From Ailanthus altissimus (Eukaryota; Streptophyta; Magnoliopsida; Sapindales; Simaroubaceae): DNA of 64,000 bases. This document shows, in pieces, positions 12,201 through 22,263 of this stretch. The translations under genes and the position numbers were made by a program. Location: contig OX327686.1 of the NCBI GenBank assembly GCA_946807835.1, forward strand, positions 4,340,001 to 4,404,000, written 5' to 3'. Positions within the stretch are counted from its first letter, which is position 1. Every line of letters begins with the position of its first letter. Under the pieces are notes generated by a model that saw nothing but the letters and a program-made list of their open reading frames with translations, searched no databases and was not told the origin of the DNA.

Positions 12201-15090
12201 ACTGTATCTACATTGTGCAGGCACGAGCTGGTATCAGAGAGGTGCATTTCCTCCCTTTCAATCCAGTGGACAAGAGAACTGCTTTGACCTACGTTGATTC
12301 TGATGGCAACTGGCACAGAGCAAGTAAAGGTGCACCTGAGCAGGTAGGTTTATTCCTTTAACACAGTTTGTCCTCACCCTGCATGAAAAACTGGAAAGTT
12401 TACTTGTAAATTGCTTGTCTTAATTATTCTTTTTCTCTCGAACAGATCTTGGACCTTAGCAATGCCAGGGAGGATCTTAGAAAGAAAGTCCATTCTATTA
12501 TTGACAAGTATGCTGAACGTGGGCTTCGTTCATTAGCCGTAGCTAGACAGGTTTCTAATAAAACTCCTTTTTTCTATTTAATGTTTTATTGTATTATTTA
12601 GCACCTTTTCTGAATGGAAAACACCATCTTATTTTCCCTTGGCTACAATGTTTGCAGGAAGTGCCTGAGAAAACAAAAGAAAGTCCTGGTGGTCCATGGC
12701 AGTTTGTTGGTTTGCTGCCACTCTTTGATCCTCCAAGGCACGACAGTGCTGAAACCATCCGCAGGGCTCTCAATCTTGGAGTGAATGTTAAGATGATTAC
12801 TGGTAACACAATTCTTTTATTTACCGCTTAGCAAAAGCAGTTATTTACTTCCTTAAAATCAATGCTTACTTGTACAACAACGATGATCAGGTGATCAACT
12901 TGCAATTGCTAAGGAGACTGGTCGAAGACTTGGAATGGGAACTAACATGTACCCGTCGGCATCTTTACTTGGTCAAGACAAGGATGCAAGTATAGCTGCC
13001 CTTCCTGTTGAAGAGTTGATTGAGAAGGCTGATGGGTTTGCTGGAGTGTTTCCAGGTAGGGTTCTTCATATACTGGCTGGTTGCAAGCTAGAAACTTTAC
13101 TTCTTACATATTGCTTTAAATAAACAAATTGTTCCTTATAATTTGTATCTTTTTCTGCAGAGCACAAATATGAAATTGTAAAGAAGTTGCAGGAGAGGAA
13201 GCACATTTGTGGAATGACTGGAGATGGTGTCAATGATGCCCCTGCTTTGAAGAAGGCCGATATTGGTATTGCTGTTGCTGATGCTACAGATGCTGCAAGA
13301 GGTGCTTCTGATATTGTTCTCACAGAACCTGGACTGAGTGTTATTATCAGTGCTGTGTTGACCAGCAGAGCTATTTTCCAGAGGATGAAAAACTACACTG
13401 TATGTTTCTCTCTTGTTTACCTCTGCAAGGTCCTTAATGAGTTTTGATTTCAAAAGACTCAATTCTGTTTTCTCCTCTTATTTCTGGCAGATTTATGCAG
13501 TCTCTATCACAATTCGTATTGTGGTAAGTAAATGCTGGTGGGTTTCTATGATGTGATTCAATATGAGAAATAATGTATATTAATAGCTCATCTGATTTTC
13601 CATAATTGTGCAGTTTGGTTTCTTGTTTATTGCTCTCATATGGAAGTTCGACTTTTCTCCCTTCATGGTTTTGATTATTGCCATTCTAAATGACGGTGAG
13701 TTATTGATGTGTTCTTTCTTCCTATTACACTTATGAGCTTGCAAAGGCGTGATGATTTCGAGCATTAAATCCATGAACTTTTTAAATGTTTTTAGGCACA
13801 ATTATGACAATCTCTAAGGATCGAGTGAAGCCATCTCCCTTGCCAGATAGCTGGAAACTTAAAGAGATATTCGCTACCGGAGTTGTTCTTGGAGGCTACT
13901 TGGCATTGATGACTGTCATTTTCTTTTGGTTAATGCATGACACTGATTTCTTCTCGGTAAGAGAGTTCGGGGTTTTGTTTTGCCAGCATATAGCATTTAA
14001 TGGGACATTCAGAAATGAATTTTGATTTTTATTCAACATTTTATATTCTGACAAATGCAGGAAAAATTTGGTGTAAGATCTTTAAGAAACAGTGAGCATG
14101 AAATGATGGCTGCTTTGTATCTACAAGTGAGTATTGTGAGCCAGGCTTTGATTTTTGTGACCCGGTCACGAAGCTGGTCTTTTATTGAACGCCCTGGACT
14201 TCTATTGATGACTGCATTCTTAATTGCCCAGCTGGTAAGAATTTTGCTACTTGAATATCCCTTCAGCACATATATTTCGATAAAGCATCATTCGTATAAT
14301 TCCATGTTCTGACTGAATTCTTTGAACACCTTGTTTTCAGGTAGCGACTCTGATAGCTGTATATGCAAACTGGGGTTTTGCAAGAATAAAGGGTATGGGT
14401 TGGGGATGGGCAGGTGTCATCTGGCTTTATAGTGTTGTCTTCTATATTCCTCTTGACATAATGAAGTTTGCCACCCGTTACATCTTAAGTGGGAAGGCGT
14501 GGCTCAACCTGCTTGAAAACAAGGTATAATTCACAAATCATCTTCAATTATAAAATTGTAATTTAGAAGTTTGATGACTAAACTCAACACTGCAACTTCT
14601 TTGTGTATGTAACAGACAGCATTCACTACCAAGAAAGATTATGGTAAAGAAGAAAGAGAAGCTCAATGGGCTCTTGCTCAAAGGACCCTTCACGGGCTTC
14701 AACCGCCAGAAACTAATAATCTCTTCCCTGAAAAGAGTAGCTACAGAGAGTTGTCCGAAATTGCTGAGCAGGCCAAGAGACGGGCTGAGGTTGCAAGGTA
14801 ATGAACCACCACCTTCTGATGAACTGCCATATTTCTATACAACATCAAACTGTTAGCAATTTTTCAACCCGAAATTGGGAACATTTTTTTTCACTTCAAT
14901 ACAAATGTTAAAGAGTGACTGCATGAATACCTTCCACCATGAATTAGTACATCAACAAGATGGAATTTTTCTAATTTCTTGTTGTGGTTCTAGGCTTCGT
15001 GAGCTGCACACACTCAAGGGACATGTCGAGTCAGTGGTGAAGCTGAAGGGGCTTGATATTGATACCATCCAGCAGCATTATACAGTGTGA
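9234..15090 (+). CDS. PMA4: Plasma-membrane H+-ATPase (P3A-type proton pump), 16 exons, 954 aa
   Basis: ATP-driven proton export across the plasma membrane. Exons: 9234-9290, 10567-10686, 10772-11008, 11365-12126, 12221-12343, 12446-12550, 12658-12802, 12891-13055, 13161-13399, 13491-13523, 13614-13695, 13796-13956, 14061-14234, 14341-14523, 14616-14797, 14994-15090. All introns are GT-AG and the joined frame is open. Visible motifs: first membrane pair at about 74-117 with Asn111; actuator-domain TGES at 187-190; PIAMP in M4 (291-295); catalytic Asp334 in SDKTGTL; nucleotide-domain KGAPEQ (428-433); MITGD (514-518); GDGVND (592-597); Arg660 and the proton-carrying Asp689 in M5/M6; a C-terminal autoinhibitory region ending HYTV, where phosphorylation of Thr953 would create the 14-3-3 site. 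Length and all key residues are those of a working pump. Sequence is closest in my memory to subfamily II (PMA4-like), so the symbol is tentative. The start [15 protein letters not shown] matches the family N-terminus. Confidence 0.96.
9291..10566 (+). other. Intron 1 of the H+-ATPase gene
   Basis: This 1,276-bp first intron (GTACCC...TTACAG) is the longest in the gene. Most is T-rich, but 10170-10390 is a GC-rich island with bZIP- and WRKY-type motifs (listed separately). The first splice junction follows residue 19 in phase 0. Confidence 0.85.
10170..10390 (+). promoter_or_regulatory. GC-rich island with G-box and GAGTCA repeats in intron 1 (candidate enhancer)
   Basis: In an otherwise AT-rich intron this 220-bp stretch has a G-box core CACGTG (10229-10234), three GAGTCA copies (10305-10310, 10367-10372, 10383-10388) and one GAGTTA (10345-10350). 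Two GAGTCA copies continue into GTCAAC, which contains the WRKY W-box core TTGAC on the other strand. GAGTCA is also a bZIP half-palindrome. The motif content is seen directly. A regulatory role is inference, though long first introns of strongly expressed plant genes often enhance expression. Confidence 0.4.
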
Positions 15091-15690
15091 GAAACCTGGA
15101 AGAAACTCCATCCGAAAGAGAAAGGGTAGGTTTGATAATTCCTCTGTTCAAGAGAAGATCTAATTAGTATAAAGTTTTCTAGATAGAGGAGAGCATGTTT
15201 GCACCATAATTCTCCTAGCCTGTTTTACATTTTCCTTCTTTTTATTTCTAAATGTATTTCCATTGCCGGAAGAAAAGATTGTATATTTGCAGCGCCGGAA
15301 AGAAAGGACTGTTGTTGGTTTACCTTTTTCTCTAATTTGCAATGTAATGTTTACATGTTACATAATCTTCTACCTTCAATGCCTAATTTCTCCATGCTTT
15401 CTCAAATATTTCAGTTTTCATGTCTAATTTATCCGAATTTTTCTTGGCAGTGACCAAACGGGTGACTAAATCATAAATATTTAAGCACATATTATATTGA
15501 TTTGCTTATTAACTTGAATCAAAATGGATGTTTTAAAAAATGTGCATGGTGTGGTCAGAAATCATACTTTTTCTTTTTCTCTTTTTTAGGTTAGACAAAA
15601 GAAAAGAGAAGCAAGGATGACATAAAATATACTCGTGCTACTGGATAAGAAAGATAATTATTTCATTCTGTGATTAATAAGCTTATTTTG
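15091..15690 (+). other. 3' UTR of the H+-ATPase gene, with a candidate intron
   Basis: There is no ORF. A plausible spliced intron runs 15126-15589: donor AAGG/GTAGGT, acceptor after a strong pyrimidine tract CTTTTTCTCTTTTTTAG. Splicing would place the junction 35 nt after the stop, too close to trigger nonsense-mediated decay. AATAA-containing sequence near 15676 is a candidate polyadenylation region. Alternative polyadenylation before the intron cannot be excluded. Confidence 0.4.
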
Positions 15691-15729
15691 CAATGTGTTT
15701 TCACCTTTCCCTGAATATGACAAGTCAAG

Positions 15730-16262
15730 TGTCACGCCCCAAATATTCTCAAGCAATGACTCGAACATTTGGCGCGCGACAGAACCGCCAAGGGAGGACT
15801 TAGTCCATTTTGGATTAAATGGGCTAGACCTTCTAGAAGGCCCAATGGATTTGGGTTAAAGCCACTTGCATGTGGTAGGTGGGAGAATAATCTAGAAAAG
15901 GCATATTCCTTTGGATATACTTTTGGTAGTTGGCATCTTTTGGAATATTCTTTAGCATATTCTCCTCTTTAGATTTGGACCCTTGGATTAGAGTTAATCT
16001 TAGCCGTCCATTGTATATAGCTTTAACTTATAAATAGGTGGAGTTCTCATTTGAGAATCCATCCTTCAAATTGTAGAAATACTCTTAGCTTGTAAGTGTA
16101 TAGCTTTGTAATCTCTCTTTAGTAATAAAATACGAGAGCATTCTCTCAAACACTTGGTGTGCTTCTTCTTCATCTCTTTCTTTGGTTAATTGGGGTCTTG
16201 TAGGCTGCTTAGCACTAGCAAGTGTCTAAGGCCGCACGGTTTCGAGAAATCGGGTCGTGACA
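15730..16262 (+). repeat. 5' LTR of the Gypsy element
   Basis: 533 bp with TGTCAC/GTGACA termini. A TATA box TATAAATAGG is at 16029-16038 and an AATAAAA signal at about 16126. It differs from the 3' LTR by seven substitutions and a one-base indel next to the TATA box. A 67-codon frame (from 15769) exists in both LTRs but is just the shared sequence. Confidence 0.92.
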
Positions 16263-16264
16263 AG

Positions 16265-16276
16265 TGGTATCAGAGC
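16265..16276 (+). other. Primer binding site (tRNA-Met type)
   Basis: TGGTATCAGAGC lies 2 nt after the 5' LTR and is complementary to the 3' end of initiator tRNA-Met, the usual primer for these elements. Confidence 0.88.
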
Positions 16277-16289
16277 GGGTTCAAAGAAG

Positions 16290-18761
16290 ATGGTGAAGGA
16301 AGTTGCTGGAACATCGGGGATTACTCAAGGGAAGGGTAGAGACCCCAAAGCTAGGAGACATGGGAGTATTTCGCCAGAAAAGTTCGTTGATCCGAACCAT
16401 GATCTAGGAGACATGGTTATGAGGCTCGGTGGTACTGTGAGCAAGGCAACAGATCGCCTTGGGGAGTTGGAGGAGCAAGTCCAGAATGTCGAGGTGGGCC
16501 TCGATACTCAAGGTGATGAGCTGCGCTCCCTCATCGAAAGCTCCATTGACGAGCATGCTGTCAAGCAACGGGACTGGATCAAGGCTTTTCAGGAGAAGGT
16601 TTACAACACCATGGACAAAGTTCAAGCCCAAGTAGAAGAGCTACGAAAGGGGTTTGAAGGTGTCAAGGAGGATGTGGTGTTGTGCAAGCGAGCGGTCGCT
16701 AACGGCGTAGCTACTCAAACTGCGGTGGCTGCACCAAGGGTCGAGGCCCCTAAACCGAAGGAGTTTAGCGGCAGACGGGATGCCAAGGAGCTTGACAACT
16801 TCTGTTGGCAAATGGAGAGGTATTTCGGCGCTATGGGCGTGCGGGACGAACACAAGGTAAGTACCGCAACTTTATACCTTTCCGATCATGCAATTCTGTG
16901 GTGGCGTAGGAAAAGCGAGGAGATTCACAAGGGTACCTGCACCATAGACACATGGGAAGAATTGCAACGGGAGTTAAAGCGTCAATTCTATCCGGAGAAT
17001 GTGGCGCACGACGCTCGCAAGCGGTTGAAGGAGTTGAAACAAACGAAGTCCATTGGGGAGTACGTAGAGGAGTACTCTTTGCTGATGCTGCAAATCCGCA
17101 ACATGGCCGATGAGGACTTGTTGTTCAATTTCCTGGACGGATTACAATCCTGGGCAGCCAATGAGTTGAAGCGGCGTGGAGTGCAGAATATATCCGACGC
17201 CCTTACAATGGCGGAGACGCTCATGGATTACCGCAAGGGGGATTCGGGAAAGTCCAGAAATTCAAAACCCAATCACAGTAAGGGTGGGGAAGCCAAGGAG
17301 TTTCAGCCTCCGGAGAGCAAGGAGAAGAAAGGCAAACCGCCCAAGTGGAAGGAGCAGAAACGCAACGGCCATAGAGGTAATGGTCCGAAGTCTAACTGTT
17401 TCCTTTGTGACGGGGATCATTGGGTGAAGGACTGTCCGAAGAAGAAGGCTTTCAATGCAATGTACGAAGCAAAATACGAGGGCGAACAGAGCCGTATGGG
17501 TTGCATGCAGCTGTTCAATTCCCTCAAAGCCAAGCGGCGTGCAGACGCGCCAACGGGGACAGCGCTCATGTACATTGAAGCCTATGTCAATTGCATTAAG
17601 ACTCAAGTGTTGGTTGATACGGGGGCTACGCACAACTTCATTAGGCGTGCGGAAGCGGAACGCTTGGGCCTTTATGTGGAGAAAGGAGAGGGATACCTCA
17701 AGTTCGTGAATGCAAAAGCCAAGCCGCTGGATGGGGTGGTTCGTGGAGCTGAAATTCACATTGGCAAATGGCACGGTGAGGTAAACTTCTCGGTAGCACC
17801 TCTCGATGATTTTGATGTGGTGCTAGGTATGGAGTTCTTACGGCAGTACAATGTGGTTTTACTTCCTCAACACAATTATATGTGTATTTTGGAGGGAGGG
17901 CCTCGAATGATACCGATGGTAGACATGCCCAAGGGTGGGCGATCCAAGCCAAAAGCCAAGGTCCTTTCCGCAATGCAACTAAGGGTAGATGCCGGGCGCA
18001 AAGGAGAGTTACATTCAGCCTCAACAACGGGGGTGGATGATGCGGCAAATGGGGGCAAGGATGAATTACCGAAGGTTGTTGCAGAAGTGCTCGGGGAGCA
18101 CAATGGGGTCAAGCCTACTGTCATACCGGAAGAACCGCCTTCAAGAGATGTAATTGAGGGCAAGTTGGAGCTTGAGATTACGCTTCCAACTATAGGGTTG
18201 ACGCCTCCATCGGAGATGGGAGAGTTGCAGAGGCAGTTCGAGGAGTTGTTGGATGCGGGTGTCATCCAAAAGTTCAAGGTGTCACATGATGTGCAGTTTC
18301 AGCACAAGGAGTGGGTCGAAGACAAGCAGCGGCGTGTCAAACATAGTGCGGGGGACTTGGTGATGGAGATGATACTGCCACCACAGTGCAAGTCAGCACG
18401 CCCACTCTACAAGGGCCTTGATCGTGGGGACGAGGGGCCAAGGTTGATTGCCAAGAGAGTTGGCAACGTCTCGCATAAGGTGGAGTTACCTTCGAGACAG
18501 CGGCAGTGGCGACATCAGGTGCATTCCGCAAGCTGTTGGAAGCAGTACCGTGGAGGTACGGGAGATGCAGAATTTGAGCCATACAACCGGGAACCTTTGG
18601 GGATTTCCACACGCCATGACAAAGGGGAGATACTTAGGACGGGTCTTGAGTACTTTGTCGAGTGGAAAGGGTTGCCGGATGGGAGAGCACGCTTGGGACA
18701 CAAGAGCGCACAGCCAGAGTTTGAAGACCGGGGTGTGCAAGTTCCAGCGAAGTCGCAATGA
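16290..18761 (+). CDS. Gag-protease polyprotein fused in frame to an integrase tail and chromodomain remnant (823 aa)
   Basis: The start chosen is the first ATG after the primer binding site. Residues 1-150: coiled-coil-like N-terminus. About 162-314: retrotransposon gag domain (WWRRKSEE, TWEELQRELKRQFYPEN, SIGEYVEEYSLL). 370-382: zinc knuckle CX2CX3HX4C. About 440-525: aspartic protease with DTGA (Asp443) and the downstream VVLGMEFL block. 639-660: only the first residues of reverse transcriptase (PPSEMGELQRQFEELLDAG). At about 661-670 (near 18270-18300) the frame jumps to the integrase C-terminus (KEWVEDKQRRVKHSAGDLV) and a chromodomain start (EYFVEWKGLP), after which similarity ends. Thus RT, RNase H and integrase core, more than 2 kb in a complete element, are missing without loss of frame. 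Gag could still form particles; catalytic functions beyond protease are absent. Confidence 0.9.
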   Translation: MVKEVAGTSGITQGKGRDPKARRHGSISPEKFVDPNHDLGDMVMRLGGTVSKATDRLGELEEQVQNVEVGLDTQGDELRSLIESSIDEHAVKQRDWIKAFQEKVYNTMDKVQAQVEELRKGFEGVKEDVVLCKRAVANGVATQTAVAAPRVEAPKPKEFSGRRDAKELDNFCWQMERYFGAMGVRDEHKVSTATLYLSDHAILWWRRKSEEIHKGTCTIDTWEELQRELKRQFYPENVAHDARKRLKELKQTKSIGEYVEEYSLLMLQIRNMADEDLLFNFLDGLQSWAANELKRRGVQNISDALTMAETLMDYRKGDSGKSRNSKPNHSKGGEAKEFQPPESKEKKGKPPKWKEQKRNGHRGNGPKSNCFLCDGDHWVKDCPKKKAFNAMYEAKYEGEQSRMGCMQLFNSLKAKRRADAPTGTALMYIEAYVNCIKTQVLVDTGATHNFIRRAEAERLGLYVEKGEGYLKFVNAKAKPLDGVVRGAEIHIGKWHGEVNFSVAPLDDFDVVLGMEFLRQYNVVLLPQHNYMCILEGGPRMIPMVDMPKGGRSKPKAKVLSAMQLRVDAGRKGELHSASTTGVDDAANGGKDELPKVVAEVLGEHNGVKPTVIPEEPPSRDVIEGKLELEITLPTIGLTPPSEMGELQRQFEELLDAGVIQKFKVSHDVQFQHKEWVEDKQRRVKHSAGDLVMEMILPPQCKSARPLYKGLDRGDEGPRLIAKRVGNVSHKVELPSRQRQWRHQVHSASCWKQYRGGTGDAEFEPYNREPLGISTRHDKGEILRTGLEYFVEWKGLPDGRARLGHKSAQPEFEDRGVQVPAKSQ

Positions 18762-18776
18762 GGGCGTCGCGTGAAT

Positions 18777-18790
18777 TTGGTGGGGGAGAA
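18777..18790 (+). other. Polypurine tract
   Basis: TTGGTGGGGGAGAA directly abuts the 3' LTR start at 18791, the expected plus-strand priming site. Confidence 0.8.
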
Positions 18791-19322
18791 TGTCACGCCC
18801 CAAATATTCTCAAGCAATGACTCGAACATTTGGCGCGCGACAGAACCACCAAGGGAGGACTTAGTCCATTTTGGGTTAAATGGGCTAGACCTTCTAGAAG
18901 GCCCAATGGATTTGGGTTAAAGCCACTTGCATGTGGTAGGTGGGAGAATAATCTAGAAAAGGCATATTCCTTTGGATATACTTTTGGTAGTTGGCATCTT
19001 TTGGAATATTCCTTAGCATATTCTCCTCTTTAGATTTGGACCCTTGGATTAGAGTTAATCTTAGCCGTCCATTGTATATAGCTTTAGCTATAAATAGGTG
19101 GAGTTCTCATTTGAGAATCCATCCTTCAAATTGTAGAAATACTCTCAGCTTGTAAGTGTATAGCTTTGTAATCTCTCTTTAATAATAAAATACGAGAGCA
19201 TTCTCTCAAACACTTGGTGTGCTTCTTTTTCATCTCTTTCTTTGGTTAATTGGGGTCTTGTAGGCTGCTTAGCACTAGCAAGTGTCTAAGGCCGCACGGT
19301 TTCGAGAAATCGGGTCGTGACA
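18791..19322 (+). repeat. 3' LTR of the Gypsy element
   Basis: 532 bp, the direct repeat of 15730-16262, with the same TATA box at 19089-19098. It ends GTGACA and is followed by CAAG. Confidence 0.92.
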
Positions 19323-19326
19323 CAAG

Positions 19327-19758
19327 GCTAGCATCAACGCTGATAAGTTATGTTATTAGTTGATTCAACAGACAAAATTTCTTAAAATGATTAAAAAAAA
19401 AGGCATTGAGTTCCAATTTTCTTCATATTAAGGTAAGTTTTAGGAGGAATTTGTTTTTCGTTCAATTGTTTTTAAAAACTCTGACAAAAGGGTAGTTATA
19501 GCTGGCCATAATATTATTTTGGTGCTTAGGCATTAGAAGTTTTGCAAAATTTATCAAAAGTGGAAGTGGAGCTATTTAACCCCAATTTTTCTTTATCACG
19601 GATTACCAAAAGGAACACATAAAGTGAGAAAAAAAAAAAGAGTTATGGTGTTTTTTATAGGGTGAATATTTTTAATTCAATTAAGCTTTTAGGTAGAATT
19701 GAAAATTAAATTCAACCGTTGATTTTTTAAAATTACAATCGAAAATCAAATCAATGAA
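19327..19758. other. Intergenic sequence
   Basis: No gene or repeat recognised; AT-rich with poly-A runs. Confidence 0.5.
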
Positions 19759-20125
19759 AATTTAGTTCTCACTTCAGACTTTTAGTATTGAGTGGGTTTA
19801 AGAATTGATTGATTTGGTTTAGTTCGATTTTTAGTTTCGGCTCAATTTTTAAATTGTCACGTGTATTTTTTTATATTTTTTTAAAATAAGATTTTGATTC
19901 GATTCTCGATTTAGAATTTTAAAATTGAAAACCAAACTAAATTTTTAACTTTTTAAAATATGGAATTAAAAACCAAACTGGCCAAGACATTACTAAATCA
20001 AACAGGACTGATTCGGTTCACTCGTTTTAATTTTTTGCTCACCCTTAATTTGTTAGTTATGACCTTTAATTTCTTTTTTGTTGCCTTCAACGGACCTCAT
20101 CAATTTTGTGAAACTCAACTCTTTT

Positions 20126-20729
20126 TTCTTTTGGGTAAATGTCATTTACCCTCTTATTAAGTTTGTTAAATATCAAAAATCCCTTTAATATTTGATAATA
20201 TGTAAAAATCTCTATACCATTATAATTACAATAGCATAAATTAATTTTGGTGTGATATAACTATTTTTTTAATTAAAAAGTCAACAATTATGTTTATACA
20301 GTACCAAATAGTAAAATTAATATACTTGTACTATCAAATATTTATTTAATACGGATGTCTACATTTTTATTAAAATATAAAATATAAATATTTAATATCA
20401 GTCGTCATATTAATTTAATATTAAAAAAATTATTAATTATAGCACAATAAAAATTTATTTTTTAAGTAAATACTATTTAATTATTTGAAACTATATTACA
20501 CAGTACTAATTTTACTGTTTAAGTAGTGCATTGTTAGTGTTTGGTACCATATAAATGTAATTATTAACTTTTTAAATAAAAAGACTGTTATACTCCTCCT
20601 TACTTAATTTATATTATTACAGTTATAATGACAGAGATATTTTTTTTAAATATTATTGAACAATAGAGTAATTTTTGATAGTTAGAGAATCTATTAGGAG
20701 GGTAAATGATAAATTTTCTTTTCTTTTGG
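20126..20729. mobile_element. Foldback MITE, Mutator-like (copy in unit 1)
   Basis: The body at about 20135-20720 has inverted arms of about 210 bp, the left containing TCATTTACCCTCTTATTA and the right, reversed, TCATTTACCCTCCTAATAG. TTCTTTTGG occurs exactly at both edges (20126-20134, 20721-20729), a 9-bp direct repeat as made by Mutator-superfamily insertion. The left end also contains the small palindrome GGGTAAATGTCATTTACCC. There is no ORF. Confidence 0.7.
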
Positions 20730-21384
20730 TTTAAATAAAAATCATGAAACATGAAGATCAATTTTCATATTAACCAAAAAATAATTTAATGTCTTTTAGA
20801 TTTTGAAAATTGAAAAGTAAAGGTGGACAAAATAAACTAGGAATTGATTAACCGGTCTGAATTGAACCTTCGATTCCTATATAAGAAAAGTTCAATTTTT
20901 TATGTATAAAAATCAAAAGGCCCAATTCAGTTGCTTTTAAAATTAAAACTGAACTGGCAAAATTGATTTTTAAATAAATTTAATAATTTCTAGCCACGTG
21001 TTAATATTGGCCAAACATAATTTAGTTCTCACTTCAGACTTTTAGTATTGGATGGGTTTAAGAATTGATTGATTTGGTTTATTTTAATTTTTAGTTTCGA
21101 CTTAATTTTTAAATTGTCACGTGTATTTTTTTTTATTTTTTTAAAATAAAATTTTGATTTGATTTTTGATTTAGAATTTTAAAAATTGAAAACCAAATTA
21201 AATTTTTAATTTTTTAAAATATGAAACTAAAAATCAAACTGGCCAAGATATTATTAAATTAAACAGGACCAGTTCAATTCACTCGTTCTGATTTTTTGTT
21301 CACCCTTAATTCGTTAGTTAACCTTTAATTTCTTTTTTGTTGTCTTCAACAGACCTCATCAATTTTGTGAATCTCAACTCTTTT

Positions 21385-21979
21385 TTCTTTTGGGTAAATG
21401 TCATTTACCCTCTTATTAAATTTGTTAAATATCACAAATCTCTTTAATATTTGATAATATCAAAAATCTTTATACCATTATAACTGCAATAGCATAAATT
21501 AATTTTGGAGTAATATAACCATTTTTTAATTAAAAAATTAATAATTATTTTTTTACAGTACCAAATAATAAAATTAATATATTTGTATTATGAAATATTT
21601 ATTTAATACGGATGTCTATATTTTTATTAAAATACAAATATTCAATATCAGTCGTCATATTAATTTAATAAATAATTTTTTTTATTAATTATAGCACAAT
21701 AAAAATTTATTTCTTAAACAAATATTATTTAACTATTTAAAATTATATTACACAGTACTAATTTTACTGTTTAAATAGTGTATTATTAGTGTTTGGTACC
21801 ATATAGATGTAATTATTGACTTTTTAAATAGAAAAACTGTTATACTCTTCCTTACTTAATTTATACTATTACAGTTATAATAATAGAGATTTTTTTTAAA
21901 TATTATTAAACAATAGAGTAATTTTTTATAGTTAAAAAATCTATTCGGAGAATAAATGATAAATTTTCTTTTCTTTTGG
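21385..21979. mobile_element. Foldback MITE, Mutator-like (copy in unit 2)
   Basis: This is the duplicated copy of the element at 20135-20720, 21394-21970, again bordered by TTCTTTTGG (21385-21393, 21971-21979). The arms have diverged independently from unit 1. Confidence 0.7.
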
Positions 21980-22263
21980 TTTAAATAAAAATCATGAAAC
22001 ATGAAGGTCAATTTTCATATTAACCAAAAAATAATTCAATGGCTTTTAGATTTTGAAAATTGAAAAGTAAAGGTGGATAAACTAGGAATTGATTAACCGG
22101 TCTGAACTGAACCTTCGATTCCTATATAAGAAAAGTTCAATTTTTTATGTATAAAAATCAAAAGGTCCAATTCAGTTGCTTTTAAAATTAAAACTGAACT
22201 GAAAAAATTGATTTTTAAATAAATTTAATAATTTCTAGCCACGTGTTAATATTGGCCAAACAT

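Larger units (their letters stand above)
15730..19322 (+). mobile_element. Gypsy (chromovirus-type) LTR retrotransposon, pol-deleted, recent
   Basis: Two nearly identical LTRs (15730-16262 and 18791-19322, about 8 differences in 532 bp) start TGTCAC and end GTGACA. They flank a 2.5-kb internal region with a tRNA-Met primer binding site, one long gag-protease ORF and a polypurine tract. CAAG occurs on both sides (15726-15729, 19323-19326), a 4-bp candidate target duplication. The element sits about 640 bp downstream of the pump stop codon in the same orientation. High LTR identity implies recent insertion. Because reverse transcriptase, RNase H and the integrase core are missing, it must have moved with enzymes supplied by an intact relative, or lost them after insertion. 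Confidence 0.93.
19759..22263. repeat. 1.26-kb tandem duplication (two copies)
   Basis: 19759-21018 and 21019-22263 are direct, adjacent copies. Both begin AATTTAGTTCTCACTTCAG and end GGCCAAACAT. They differ by scattered substitutions and small indels throughout (roughly a tenth of positions by eye), so the duplication is old. Each copy holds one foldback element, showing that the transposon inserted before the duplication. There is no credible gene; the 66-codon frame at 19960 is not conserved between copies. Confidence 0.88.

Noticed and set aside
15769..15972. 67-codon ORF present twice (15769 and 18830)
   Set aside because: It is the same LTR sequence in both copies, so the duplication is not evidence for a gene.
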